Under the pieces are notes generated by a model. It was not told the DNA's origin and did no database searches. It saw only the letters and a list, made by a program, of their open reading frames with translations. From assembly GCA_951812395.1 (NCBI GenBank), contig CATOSD010000001.1, positions 1,833,108-1,897,107 of the forward strand: DNA of 64,000 nt. Direction: 5' to 3'. This DNA comes from an uncultured Dehalococcoidia bacterium (GTDB lineage Bacteria > Chloroflexota > Dehalococcoidia > Lucifugimonadales > CATOSD01). Positions 29,987 through 39,765 of the stretch are shown here, one piece after another; position 1 is the stretch's first letter; each line of letters starts with the position of its first letter. The position numbers and the translations under genes were made by a program.

Positions 29987-31189
29987 ATGACCACTACAGA
30001 AGGAGCTCGAAGAGTAGCCGTTGTCGGCGCAGGAATACTGGGCGCGTCCATCGCCTGGCGCCTAGCGCGGCGGGGCGTCCGTGTCGTGCTTGTCGACAAG
30101 GGCGGCGCGGGGCATGGCGCGTCGAGTCATAGCTTTGCCTGGATCAACGCCGGCGGCAAAGAACCCATTGGCTATCACAACCTGAACCGCCGCTCGATGG
30201 AGATGTGGCCCCGTTTCGCCGCCGCGGTCGGTGACTGTGGAGACCCGGACAGTGTAGGCCTCCGCTGGGGCGGCAAGGTATCCTGGGAGTCCAACACGGC
30301 CGCGGCCAAGGCTCTGGCGGACCGAGTGCGACTGCTCCAGTCCTGGGGCTACCCGACCCGGCTGATCGACGCCTGCGAGCTGAAGCGCCTGGAGCCTGCC
30401 CTGGACGTGGGCGATGTGACCGCTGCCGAGTACAGCCCCAACGAAGGACAGGTTGAGCCGCAGATGGTGGTGGACGCATGCCTGCGCCGGCTGCGTGAGT
30501 TGGGTTGCGATGTTCTGGAGTACACTGAAGTCACAGGCTTTGAGCAGAGCGATGACGGCCGAGTTCACGTACTGGGGACGTCCTCGGGCGACCTGGAGGC
30601 TGACGTGGTGGTCGCTGCCGCGGGCGCCGGAACGACGCATATTGCCGCCCTTGCCGGCGTCAGTGTTCCGCAAGCGAGAAGCCCCGGCGTGGTTGTTCGG
30701 ACGAACCCGCTTCCTCGATTGCTCGGAAACGTGCCGGTCGTCTACGCGCCGGCCCTGGACCCGGCTCGCCCGGAGATACATATGCGTCAATGCGCCGACG
30801 GTCGCATGATGATCGGCGAAGGCGACCAGGAGAGCCTGGCCGAGGACGACACCCAGGCACACGCCGACGAACTGCTGGAACGCGCCTGTCGCTATCTTCC
30901 GGGCCTGGCCGGGGCAAGGGCAGTGCCGGTGCCAGTGGGCTGGCGTCCCATGCCGCTGGACGGCTATCCGGCGATGGGTTTCGCGTCTGAGGCGCCCAAC
31001 TTGTACGTGGCAATCACACACAGCGGCGTAACTCTCACCCCGGTGTTGAGCCAACTGGCCGCCCAGGAAGTCTGCGACCGAACGCCGGCCGACGCGGTGC
31101 TGGGGCCGTATCGCCCGCAGCGCTTTGACGGGATTACACTCGACGAAGTGGCGTCCGCGCCTAATCCACGCATGGCCAAACTGCGCTAG
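29987..31189 (+). CDS. FAD-dependent oxidoreductase (DAO family)
   Basis: This 400-residue protein has an N-terminal dinucleotide-binding fold (VAVVGAGILGASIAWRLARR, acidic end VVLVDKG). The DAO-family GASSHSFAWINAG segment and a C-terminal FAD contact (GFASEAPNLYVAITHSGVTL) follow. Such enzymes oxidise D-amino acids, glycine or N-methyl amino acids. I start at 29987, where AAAGGAG sits upstream, rather than the track start at 29942. It follows the amidohydrolase and fits an amine/amino-acid catabolic role, but the substrate is not defined. Confidence 0.85.
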   Translation: MTTTEGARRVAVVGAGILGASIAWRLARRGVRVVLVDKGGAGHGASSHSFAWINAGGKEPIGYHNLNRRSMEMWPRFAAAVGDCGDPDSVGLRWGGKVSWESNTAAAKALADRVRLLQSWGYPTRLIDACELKRLEPALDVGDVTAAEYSPNEGQVEPQMVVDACLRRLRELGCDVLEYTEVTGFEQSDDGRVHVLGTSSGDLEADVVVAAAGAGTTHIAALAGVSVPQARSPGVVVRTNPLPRLLGNVPVVYAPALDPARPEIHMRQCADGRMMIGEGDQESLAEDDTQAHADELLERACRYLPGLAGARAVPVPVGWRPMPLDGYPAMGFASEAPNLYVAITHSGVTLTPVLSQLAAQEVCDRTPADAVLGPYRPQRFDGITLDEVASAPNPRMAKLR

Positions 31190-31314
31190 CCGGGGAAGCT
31201 CACCCGGCGAAATGCGGTGAGTGAAGTCGAGCCTTGCGAGCGGCAAGTTCTGGCGTGAACTGCGCTCGCGAGTGGACAATTGTGGCAGCTCATGCACTGT
31301 CGAGGAGCGACTAC

Positions 31315-31968
31315 GTGAGCACATTGAAATGGCTGGGCCTTACCTCGTGTGTGACCATGGCCACCGTGCTGTTTGCCGCCTGCGGCAGCGACGAGCCCGG
31401 ACCTGACGCGGCTATGTCTCAGCCAGCTGCTGCGTCCGTGACCCAGCCGACCGCGGCCCCCGCCGGGGCTGCGTCGACTGAGAGCGCCCCGGTGCCTGCC
31501 GCGGCTACCGTGGCCCCTGCCACGCCGTCCGTTGAAGTCGGCCTAGACGTCGGCCAACGGGCTCCGGACTTTACGCTGACCAATCTGGAAGGTGAGAGGG
31601 TCACGCGGGCCGGCCTGGAGGGCCGGCCGGTGCTGCTCTACTTCTACACAACGTGGTGACCGTCTTGCCGTGCCTCGTTGAGGCAACTCAAGAATGTTCA
31701 CACCGATTTTGCGGACAACGTTGACATTGTGGGCGTGGGCGTCGACCCCGGCGAGGACGCTTCGGACATTCAGTCGTACATAGACAACCACGATTTCACT
31801 TGGGAAATGACCCTGGCAGACACTGACATGCTGGAGACGTACAAGGTCAGACAACAGGCGGGTTACATGGCGCTCGATGCCAACGGAGTGATAGTAACCG
31901 ACCTTACCTACGGGCCGAAGTCGGACGGCGGCTGGCGCGAGCTGTTTGAGGAGATGGCGAGGCCGTAG
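31315..31968 (+). CDS. Thioredoxin-like (TlpA/redoxin) lipoprotein, probable selenoprotein with UxxC active site
   Basis: The ORF track splits this gene at an in-frame TGA (31657-31659). Read through, it gives 217 residues. It has a lipoprotein signal with Cys23 (TVLFAAC) and an Ala/Pro-rich linker. A redoxin fold follows (VGQRAPDFTLTNLEGERVT, PVLLYFYTTW) with the downstream half intact (DIVGVGVDPGED, YMALDANGVIVTDL). The TGA falls exactly where the first Cys of the WCxxC motif belongs: YTTW-U115-PSC118. A hairpin follows the TGA. GTG at 31315 has GAGGAG seven bases upstream. It is probably an extracytoplasmic thiol/selenol oxidoreductase. The alternative is a TGC-to-TGA nonsense mutation. 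Sec machinery is not visible in the window. Confidence 0.75.
31664..31692 (+). promoter_or_regulatory. Candidate bacterial SECIS hairpin
   Basis: Just after the TGA, GCCTC-GTT-GAGGC (31672-31684) forms a perfect 5-bp stem with a G-first loop. It can be extended by CTTG/CAAG (31664-31667 with 31689-31692) across an internal loop. The loop begins 18 nt after the UGA, within the 16-37 nt range described for bacterial SECIS elements. Confidence 0.55.
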
Positions 31969-32178
31969 GTCGCACCTACGCGGACCTAGTTCTCGTTCCG
32001 GGGCACCTCTCGCAGTGCCTCTATAAATCGGGCGCACTCCTCAGGCCGGCGAGTACACTTTCAAGCGCCACTCCTCACCGCCCGTACCCGCCTCGCCAGT
32101 CCAGAACTACTCCGCCATTCACAATGAGGCCCTTACTTAGAGCAGCGAACTCTTACCCTGCTATGGAAAAAGGGCGCC

Positions 32179-32955
32179 TTACAAGTGCAATGCCTCTCTA
32201 GCTACGACGGAGACACTGGTGATGATCGTCACTCCGATTACTGCTTTACGGAACACAGCCTCGTTCATTCGGCCAACCAATGTTGTTCCGAGACGCAACC
32301 CGACCAGCACCGGAACGATCACAATCATGATCAGGATCAACCGCTCCAAGGTGTAAAGGCCAGCGACTGCATACCCTAGTACGGAGACGATGTCGATTGC
32401 CAACAGGAAGAAGGCCATGGACGCCCTCATAGTGAGGGGAGGCCGATTGAGAGCCAATAGGTACAGTGCGACAACAGGGCCCCCGACACCGAAGGCGGAA
32501 AGAGAAAGCGCCGCCAAAAAGCCCGCAACCGGACCTGCTAGACGAGGCCGAGGCATCCGGGCGCGCAAATCGAGCGCGACGACCAAAGCCAAGGCGACAA
32601 CAATGGCTGAGATGGCAATACGAAGAACGCCCGAGTCAACCGAGCTGAGAATGTAAACACCCACGGGAACTCCCACAAGGCCGGCCAGAGCGATAGGCGC
32701 CATCTCGCGAAGTGGGAGATGTTCCCTCGATTGTACGACCACCGAGGCTTCCAGGCCCAGCGCCACAGTATTCAAGACAACCACTGCGGTCTGAGGAGAC
32801 AGCACCAACAGCAATGCGGGCATGGACGCCATCCCAATGCCGAATCCAATGGTGCTGAGAATAGTAGAACCTACAAGCAGTGCGGCGGCTGTGACGGTTA
32901 GTTGAAGAGGGCTGAGCAAAGACATCTCCCGGAGATCAATGTGTTGGATCGCCAA
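32179..32955 (-). CDS. TauE/SafE-family permease (sulfite exporter-like)
   Basis: This 258-residue membrane protein has about eight hydrophobic helices. It has the two family repeats: an N-terminal GSTILSTIGFGIGMASMPALL and an internal LAALSLSAFGVGGPVVALYLL. The family exports sulfite, sulfoacetate or related anions; the substrate here is unknown. The track start is a TTG at 32955. An ATG at 32925 (MSLLSPLQLT) is the other candidate, but its GGGAG lies directly against the codon. It is on the opposite strand to both neighbours. Confidence 0.82.
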   Translation of the reverse strand: MAIQHIDLREMSLLSPLQLTVTAAALLVGSTILSTIGFGIGMASMPALLLVLSPQTAVVVLNTVALGLEASVVVQSREHLPLREMAPIALAGLVGVPVGVYILSSVDSGVLRIAISAIVVALALVVALDLRARMPRPRLAGPVAGFLAALSLSAFGVGGPVVALYLLALNRPPLTMRASMAFFLLAIDIVSVLGYAVAGLYTLERLILIMIVIVPVLVGLRLGTTLVGRMNEAVFRKAVIGVTIITSVSVVAREALHL

Positions 32956-33330
32956 AGAACTTGTCTGAAGCGATGACGATGGCGCAGTTATATGGGAACG
33001 CGCGCAGCGGTCGTTGGGGAGGGGTGCGCTCCATGGCGGATATGGGGCGTCCCATTCAGGCCACGGGGTGGACTCTGGCCACAGATTCAGGCAAAGGTTG
33101 GTCCAGCCCGACTGCCATCAGGAGGGTGAGGGCGTTGAGAAGAAGACCGTCCCACCACAAGGAGAACATATCAGGGGAGATGATAGTATCTCTGAATAGA
33201 TGTTTCTACACCTCAAGATGACCACTCCGCCTGAAACACAGTGACTCGCGGCCTCCGAACTGTCCATTCGGGGGGTCCGAATCCTGCGGCACTGGCCCTC
33301 GTCCGAGGCCGTTCTAAAGAGAAACCATAC

Positions 33331-33590
33331 ATGGCACACTACGCCACCAAATCAGATTTCCCGCTGGCTTCCACAGGATTGCCGCGCGAGTCGCGTTTAT
33401 AGGCTCTGCGCTCTTGTTCATTCAGCTACCAATCTCCGAGCACTACCACGACGTCGACCTGGACCTATTGTATGCAATCGGTAGCTTGGGCGCGGTGGGC
33501 ATTTTCGTCTGGGTGATCATTCTTGGCGTGGCACTCTACAGGGGATTCAGCGGGTTCACTTCTAGCACGCCTCGCGAGCGGTTGGCATAG
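33331..33590 (+). pseudogene. Small two-helix membrane protein, probably frameshifted
   Basis: The frame ending at TAG 33588-33590 encodes a convincing small membrane protein. One helix (RVAFIGSALLFIQLPI) is followed by an acidic loop (SEHYHDVDLDLLYAIGS), a second helix (GAVGIFVWVIILGVALY) and a basic end. There is no ATG, GTG or TTG in frame ahead of the first helix. An ATG at 33331 (MAHYATKSDFPLAS) is one frame off, so a frameshift near 33372 is likely. It lies just upstream of the decayed ABC genes. I do not recognise the family. Confidence 0.4.
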
Positions 33591-33685
33591 AATGCCCTTG
33601 CCCTAGGGATCTGGGTTCCATCTGATTGACCTGTCCCGCGATCGCGGTTCTCAACTCGTGACAAAACGGCTGCGGTGAATGGAAT

Positions 33686-34394
33686 ATGTCGAACGACTCT
33701 GCGACTCCGGTTGTCCAGGCAAGGGACGTGCACAAGACTTACGGCTTTGGAGAAGTGGAGGTGCACGTTCTCAGGGGCGTGAGCCTAGACGTGCAGCGTG
33801 GGGATTTAGTCGCCATAATGGGGCCGAGCGGCGGCGGCAAGACCACGCTTCTCAACTGCCTCTCCGGACTGGACGACATCGATTCAGGCCTCATCAACAT
33901 CGGCGGGTCCGTCCTGTCCAAGATGAACGATACGGAGAAGACTCGTTTCCGGGCCACCCGAATGGGATACATCTTCCAGTCCTTCAATCTGCTGCCGGCG
34001 CTCACGGCGCTGGAGAACGTGGAGATACCTCTGCTGGTGTCAGGATTCCCGAAAAGGAGGCCAATCAGAAGGCGCAGGAGCGCTGTCGCTCGTTGATCTC
34101 TCGGACCGCGCCGGGCACCATCCGGCGCAAATCTCCGGAGGCCAACAGCAGCGCGTCACCATTGCCCGTGCCCTGGTGAACGGTCCGGAGATAGTCTGGG
34201 CTGACGAGCCGACGGGCAACCTGGACAGCAAGAACGCCCGAGAAGTGATGGACCTCCACATCCGGTTGAACAAGGAACTTGAAGAGACGTTCGTCATCGT
34301 CACCCACTCGGACGCCATGGCGGAGATGTCGCACCGGACGGTCCGCATGCAGGACGGCCTCATCGTCGATGACGGCAGGGGCAACGCGATCTAA
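33686..34394 (+). pseudogene. ABC transporter ATPase (MacB/LolD type), two frameshifts
   Basis: This ATPase of about 236 residues is spread over three frames. The first part has Walker A ([16 protein letters not shown]) and the Q-loop ([19 protein letters not shown]). A short middle piece (EANQKAQE) is in a second frame. The last part has the ISGGQQQR signature, Walker B (IVWADEP) and the H-loop (THSD). Two single-base-type shifts, at about 34048 and 34073, break the frame and cancel in sum. All catalytic motifs are otherwise preserved, so inactivation is recent or the shifts are sequence errors. The partner permease follows after 6 bases and is also broken. Confidence 0.8.
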
Positions 34395-34400
34395 TCCCCT

Positions 34401-35617
34401 ATGGACGAGCTGTTCGGGGCGCCCATTACGAACATCGCGGCTGTGCTGACTGTCCCCTTCGGCTTAGCGGTCGTTTTTCTTCTCTACATAAGAATGCGGC
34501 ACCCCATCCTGGTCCGCATGGCTATTCGCAACGTGGTTCGCAGGCCGGGGCAGAGCCTGCTGATCATCTCGGGATTGATGCTGGCCACGGCCATCAACTC
34601 CAGCGCGTTTACCGTCGGTGACTCCGTAACCTACAGCATCAAGAACTCCGCCGCCGCCTCTCTCCGCTCCGTCGACGAGATACTCGTAGTGGACGAAGAC
34701 TCGAACTTCTGGGAGGGTCGCGCTCTCCCTGACGGCTTCTAGCAGACCGTCTTTCAGGAGCTGGCGCCTGATCCCGACGCCGATTCAGACGTTGACGGAG
34801 TGCTGCCCACGTTGACGGAAAATGTGGCGGCCATCAACTCCGACAGCCAGCAGTTTGAGTCCTCCACTCGGCTGGCGGGATTGGACCCACGGCGGGCTAT
34901 GGTCTTCGATGAGCTGTTCGACGCTGAGGGCGAACCGCTCGACCTCACGGTCCTGGGGCCCAATGAGGTCTACACAAACAGAGTAGGCGCCGATGCGTTG
35001 CTGGCCGGAACCGGCTCCAAGCTTAGCCTGGCGTTGGGAGCGGGAGTGCTGACACCCCTCACCGTCCGTGGCGTGGTCGACGGGTCATACAGCAAGCCGG
35101 TGGGCACGGACGTAGTCATGATGGCGCCGCTCTCGTCCGTCCAGCAACTATTGGGCCGCCCCGGAGAGCTCTCCGTAATTCTCATCTCCAACCGCGGTGG
35201 CGTGTTTAGCGGTGCGGCACTGACGGACACCGTGGTCGAACGCTACGAAAACCACGCCGCCAGCGGCGGGGGCTGGAGCTGTTGTCCGTCAAGCACAATG
35301 CGATAGATCAGGCCAACGATACCGGTGCACTCTTCGTCTCCTTGTTCACCACGTTTGGCCTCTTTTCGATCGGTGTGGGAATGCTGCTGATCTTCTCCAT
35401 GCTGGCCACCGAGCGCAAGAGTAATATGGGCATGGCTCGCGCCGTTGGTATGCAGCGACAACACCTGGTGCGCATGTTCACGGTGGAGGGCGCCATCTAC
35501 GGCATCGGTTCCGCAATCGTTGGCGCCTTGATTGGCGTCGGGCTGGGATTCGTGCTCGTGGAGGCTGTATCCGCCATTGCGAGCCAGACCATCGAACAGT
35601 TCACATTCACACCGTAA
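34401..35617 (+). pseudogene. MacB/FtsX-type ABC permease, N-terminal half, broken
   Basis: It begins with an anchor helix (AAVLTVPFGLAVVFLLYI) and the family segment ILVRMAIRNVVRRPGQSLLIISGL. An extracytoplasmic domain and an FtsX-like helix block (ALFVSLFTTFGLFSIGVGMLLIFSML) follow. An in-frame TAG lies at 34740-34742, a shift at a G5 tract near 35263-35270, and an in-frame TAA at 35615-35617. Neither stop is TGA, so selenocysteine does not explain them. Similarity continues straight into 35627-37431. Confidence 0.75.
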
Positions 35618-35626
35618 GTTCAGCCC

Positions 35627-37431
35627 GTGAGTTTCATGGCGGCATTCCTGGCTGGCGGCGCTCTCACCTTAGTCACCGTGATTCTCTCCGCACGGCGAAT
35701 CAGCCGGCTCAACATCGTGCGGGCCATCCGTGACCTGCCGGAACCCCAGATCGAAGGTTCCCGGCGTGGCCCGTTGCTTCGGTCCGCGGCGACGGTCGTG
35801 TTCGGTCTGCTCGTCTTCGTTGCGGCGTTTCAGGCCGCGCGCCTGCCCTTCTTCGGGCTGGGGATCTCCGTCATCGCCCTGGGAGTCGCGATGGCGTTGC
35901 GCGCGTTGGGAGTCTCGCAACGACAAGTGTTCACGGGCGTCGGGCTGCTTTTGGTCGTGTACTGGTTGGTCCCGCACAGCTTCCTGAAGTCTCTCAAGCC
36001 GGACTTCACGGAGGACATGTCCGGGTTCTTCCTGATCGGCGCCTTCCTGGTTACTGGGACTGTGTTGGTTACCGTCAACAACGCCCCGATTGTGCTGGGT
36101 GTAGCAAGTAAGACCATTGGCCGCATCAGGCGCTACACACCCATCGTGAAGTCCGCGTTGGCCTATCCGCTCCAGTTCCGGTACAGGACAGGGCTGTCAC
36201 TGGCGATGTTCTCTATCGTGATATTCTCCGTGACGGTGATGGCGACGTTCGTGGATGTGCTGGACAACCAGGAGCGTATTGGCGGCGGATATGAAGTCGT
36301 CGGATTCGTAGGCGCCGAGCTCAACCCCGTTGGTGACTTGAGAGTCGCGGTTGAGGCCAACCCGGACCTCGCCTTCATCGAGCGCGTCGTAGGAGTCCCC
36401 TCCGTTTGTACATTCCATACCATCTTGCAGGCCGACGCCCGGCTGGCATCCGACACCACTGGTCAGTTCGCCGACACCACGGTGACCGGCGTAGGAAACG
36501 ACTTCTTCGCGACAAACCGGTTCGGCATCGCGCTGGCCGCGCCGGAGTACTCGGGGGACGACGGCCCGGACGCGACGGCGGTGTGGAGCGCGGTCCAGGC
36601 CAACCCTGGGCTGGCCGTGGTCAACGACACAATCGTCCCGAGACGCACCAACACAGGTTTCGTGCTGGCCTCGGACCAGTTTACGCTGAACGACGTGCAG
36701 AGGCTACTCGTCGAGAACAACTTCATGGACCCCGTGAACAACACCGTGGGGGACCTGGAAAGACCGTGCGGGACCTGGAAAGCGGAAACTCCTTTGAACT
36801 GACGGTGATAGGGGTTCTGGACACTCTTGCTTCCGCCGGACCGGTGCCCGTTGGATTCTACGTGTCTCCAGACACTATCGGCCGCGATGTCGACGCGACA
36901 CAGTTCTTCTTCAATGTCGGAGACGGCGCAGACGGCGCAGCCGCGGCCATAGAGGCGGCGTTTTTCGAGAACGGCGTGGAAACCCTGGGCCTCAAGGAAT
37001 CTATCGCCGAAACTCAGGCGGCCCAGAAGGCCCGCTTCAACCTGCTGATCGGCTTCATGTCGTTGGGTCTGCTGGTGGGAATCGTGGCACTCGGCGTCAT
37101 CACCGCGCGGGCGGTGGTGGAAGGGCGGCACGGCATCGGCGTGTTGCGGGCCATCGGATTCTCCCCTGCAATGGTCCAGCTGAGCTTCCTGGTCGAGGCT
37201 TCTTTTCTCGCCAAACTCGGAATTAGCTTGGGGCTGGGCCTCGGACTGATCACTTCCGTCGGAGTAATCGACGAGATGCGGGTGGACGAACCAGAGGTTG
37301 AGTTCGTGCTGCCGTGGCCGAAGGTGATTCTCATTTCCTTGGGAGCGTACATCTTCTCTCTCCTCACCACGATCCTGCCCGCTCGGCATGCAGCATTGAT
37401 CGCCCCCGCGGAAGCGCTCCGGTACAAGTAG
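35627..37431 (+). pseudogene. MacB/FtsX-type ABC permease, C-terminal half, broken
   Basis: It continues the same permease with several helices (FMAAFLAGGALTLVTVILSA, VVFGLLVFVAAFQAARL), a second extracytoplasmic domain and a last FtsX block (LLIGFMSLGLLVGIVALGVI... ending APAEALRYK). Near 36748-36780 a GGGACCTGGAAAG unit is duplicated with ACCGTGC between copies. This 20-base insertion shifts the frame (the track splits it at 36802 and 36406). The whole permease would be about 1000 residues. With the broken ATPase it is a decaying transporter operon. Confidence 0.75.
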
Positions 37432-37469
37432 TCTGGGTACCTCACCACTACGGAAGAATACCCCGGTTG

Positions 37470-37485
37470 TGCTATAATCTGCTGC
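37470..37485 (+). promoter_or_regulatory. Extended -10 promoter of thrB
   Basis: TGCTATAAT (TATAAT at 37473-37478) is a perfect extended -10 box. The expected start of transcription is only about 8 bases before the ATG at 37493, and no ribosome site is seen, so the mRNA may be nearly leaderless. Confidence 0.55.
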
Positions 37486-37492
37486 GCTTGAT

Positions 37493-38407
37493 ATGAAAGA
37501 CCTAGTTTGCGTACGCGTTCCCGCGACTACCGCGAACATGGGCCCGGGCTTCGACTGCCTGGGCATGGCGCTGGACGTGTGGAACAGCGTTCGTGTGGAA
37601 AGTCGCCGCGGCCCCCTCCGAATCGAGGTTATCGGCGAGGGGGCGGGCGAGGTGCCCGACGACGCCACGAACCTGGTGTATCGTGGCTTCAGCCTGCTGT
37701 TCGAGGGTGCCGGCGAATCGCCGCCCGACGTGAGGATCACCTGCGATAATCGCATTCCGCTGGGTAGGGGACTCGGCAGCAGTTCCGCGGCGGCGGTGGC
37801 AGGCCTGGTTGCCGCCAACGAAATGCGCGGCGACCAGCTTTCCCGGCTAGAGCTGTTGGAGATAGCCGCCAGGCTGGAGGGCCACCCGGACAACGCCGCG
37901 CCGGCGCTGTTCGGCGGCTGCAGGATAGTCGCCAGGGACGAGAGCGGCGAGCTGCTATCGGCGCCGGTGCCCGTGCCCGACGACCTGATGGCCGTGTTGT
38001 TCGTCCCGGACGTCGCGATGCCTACGAACGAGGCACGCGCCGTGCTGCCCTCGGAGGTGCCCCGCAGCGACGCGGTCTACAACATAAGCCGGGCCGCGCT
38101 GCTGGTCCGGGCCTTCGCCACCGGAGACCTGGCGCACCTGGACGTCGCCACCGGAGATCGCCTGCACCAGCCCGCCCGGCAGGCCATCTTCTACCCAATG
38201 CGTAACATCTTCCGCGCCGCCCGCGACGCCGGCGCCCTCGGCGTATTCCTGTCGGGAGCCGGATCGAGCGTGCTGGCGCTGACCAGGGGCCGGGAGTACA
38301 CGATCGGTTACGAGATGGCCGACATAGCGGCCAAGTCGGGCGTGGGAGGCTCGATCAAGGTCACCAGGCCCACGACGAAGGGCGCCCAAGTCGAGAAGAG
38401 CGCCTGA
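37493..38407 (+). CDS. thrB: Homoserine kinase
   Basis: This 304-residue GHMP kinase phosphorylates homoserine with ATP in threonine synthesis. The N-terminal VRVPATTANMGPGFDCLGMAL motif is typical of ThrB. The GHMP phosphate loop PLGRGLGSSSAA is at residues 89-100, followed by EGHPDNAAPALFGG and, near the C-terminus, GVFLSGAGSSVLAL. The length is normal. Aspartokinase follows 80 bases downstream on the same strand, so two steps of the aspartate pathway are neighbours. Confidence 0.93.
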   Translation: MKDLVCVRVPATTANMGPGFDCLGMALDVWNSVRVESRRGPLRIEVIGEGAGEVPDDATNLVYRGFSLLFEGAGESPPDVRITCDNRIPLGRGLGSSSAAAVAGLVAANEMRGDQLSRLELLEIAARLEGHPDNAAPALFGGCRIVARDESGELLSAPVPVPDDLMAVLFVPDVAMPTNEARAVLPSEVPRSDAVYNISRAALLVRAFATGDLAHLDVATGDRLHQPARQAIFYPMRNIFRAARDAGALGVFLSGAGSSVLALTRGREYTIGYEMADIAAKSGVGGSIKVTRPTTKGAQVEKSA

Positions 38408-38415
38408 CGCAAGAC

Positions 38416-38460
38416 GGACCGGACTACAGCACGATTGACACGCGACATCTCGTCCGGTCC
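38416..38460 (+). promoter_or_regulatory. Inverted repeat between thrB and lysC
   Basis: GGACCGGAC (38416) and GTCCGGTCC (38452) are perfect 9-bp complements around a 27-base loop. The structure ends about 28 bases before the lysC start. It may be an operator, attenuator or processing hairpin; no U-tract follows, so it is a poor terminator. Confidence 0.4.
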
Positions 38461-38487
38461 ACAAGTCAACGCTGGCAAGAGGAAAAA

Positions 38488-39729
38488 TTGTCACTTGTAG
38501 TCCAGAAGTACGGCGGAAGCTCGCTGGCCGACGCCGCCAAGATTCGAAACGTGGCCCAGCGAATTGGACGGACGCGCGATGCCGGCAACGACGTCGTCAG
38601 CGTGGTCTCGGCCATGGGCGACACCACCGACGAGCTCATCGAGCTCGCGGGCCAGGTGTCGGGCCGACCGGAACCTCGCGAAATGGACTTGCTGCTCTCC
38701 ACGGGAGAGCTGGTGTCCTGCACCCTGATAGCCATGGCGCTGCGCACGTTGGGCTACGAGGCCATCAGCCTCAGCGGCGCGCAGGCCGGCATCCGTACAG
38801 ACACCAGCTACGGACGCGCCCGCATTGCGCTGATGCAGCCCGAGCGGGTCGCGCGCGAGCTGGAGCAGGGCCGTATCGTCATAGTGGCGGGCTTCCAGGG
38901 CATCACTGATGACCTGGACATAACCACGCTGGGGCGCGGCGGCTCCGATACAACCGCGGTCGCGCTCGCTGCCAGCCTTGAGGCAGCTCGGTGCGAGGTG
39001 TACACCGACGTGGAGGGTATCTACACCGCCGATCCCAGGCTGGTGCCCAAAGCCCGCAAGCTTGACGAGGTGGACTACGAAGAGATGCTGGAGCTCGCCA
39101 GCTACGGCGCGAAGATGAACGCACGATCGATCGAGATGGGCATGTTCTACAAGGTCCCAATCCTGGTCGCCTCCAGCTTCTCCGACGCCCCGGGTACCCT
39201 CATTCACGAAGGAGCGGATATGAACACAACCGTCGGCGAGATAAGAAACCGCATCAGGGGCATCGCCGTCGATACCAATGTCGCCAAGATCACAGTCCGC
39301 GGCGTGGTTGACAGGCCCGGAATCGCCGCCGGCCTGTTCGAGCCGCTCAGCGCGGCCGACGTCAGCGTAGACGTCATAGTGCAGAACGCCAGCGTCGACG
39401 GCACCACCGACATGACCTTCACCGTCAAGCGCACCGACCTGGGACGCGCCCTCGAAGTGACGCGGCTGGTGGCCCGGCAGCTAGGCAACGGCGAGGTGGC
39501 GAGCGCGGACAGTCTCGCCAAGCTCAGCATCGTGGGCACCGGAATGCAGGACGCCCCCGGCTACGCCTCCACCATGTTCCGCACATTGGCCGACAACGGC
39601 ATCAACATCGACATGATAACCACGTCCGAGATACGCATCACCTGCATTGTCGACGAGGCCCAGGTCGGCATGGCCGCGCGCGCCCTGCACGACTCATTCC
39701 ACCTCGACAGTCCCACGCAGGTCCCGTAG
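38488..39729 (+). CDS. lysC: Aspartokinase
   Basis: This 413-residue enzyme phosphorylates aspartate, the first step to lysine, methionine and threonine. It shows VVQKYGGSSLADAAKI at the N-terminus, STGELVSC, GRGGSDTTAVALAA and VYTDVEGIYTADPR in the kinase domain. Two ACT regulatory domains follow from about residue 260 (VAKITVRGVVDRPGIAAGLF and LSIVGTGMQDAPGYASTMF). This is the single-domain LysC form that is usually feedback-regulated by lysine or threonine. The start is TTG with AGAGGA five bases upstream. Confidence 0.95.
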   Translation: MSLVVQKYGGSSLADAAKIRNVAQRIGRTRDAGNDVVSVVSAMGDTTDELIELAGQVSGRPEPREMDLLLSTGELVSCTLIAMALRTLGYEAISLSGAQAGIRTDTSYGRARIALMQPERVARELEQGRIVIVAGFQGITDDLDITTLGRGGSDTTAVALAASLEAARCEVYTDVEGIYTADPRLVPKARKLDEVDYEEMLELASYGAKMNARSIEMGMFYKVPILVASSFSDAPGTLIHEGADMNTTVGEIRNRIRGIAVDTNVAKITVRGVVDRPGIAAGLFEPLSAADVSVDVIVQNASVDGTTDMTFTVKRTDLGRALEVTRLVARQLGNGEVASADSLAKLSIVGTGMQDAPGYASTMFRTLADNGINIDMITTSEIRITCIVDEAQVGMAARALHDSFHLDSPTQVP

Positions 39730-39765
39730 GCGGCCGCCGCCGGTGGAACGCGGTCCGAGCGCATC

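Noticed and set aside
31963-31981. Hairpin CGTAGGT/ACCTACG at the end of the selenoprotein candidate as terminator
   Set aside because: The stem is short and no T-run follows, so termination is not supported.
34740-35617. Stops in the ABC permease as possible recoding
   Set aside because: The stops are TAG and TAA, with frameshifts nearby and no hairpin or conserved residue at those points, so decay is the simpler reading.
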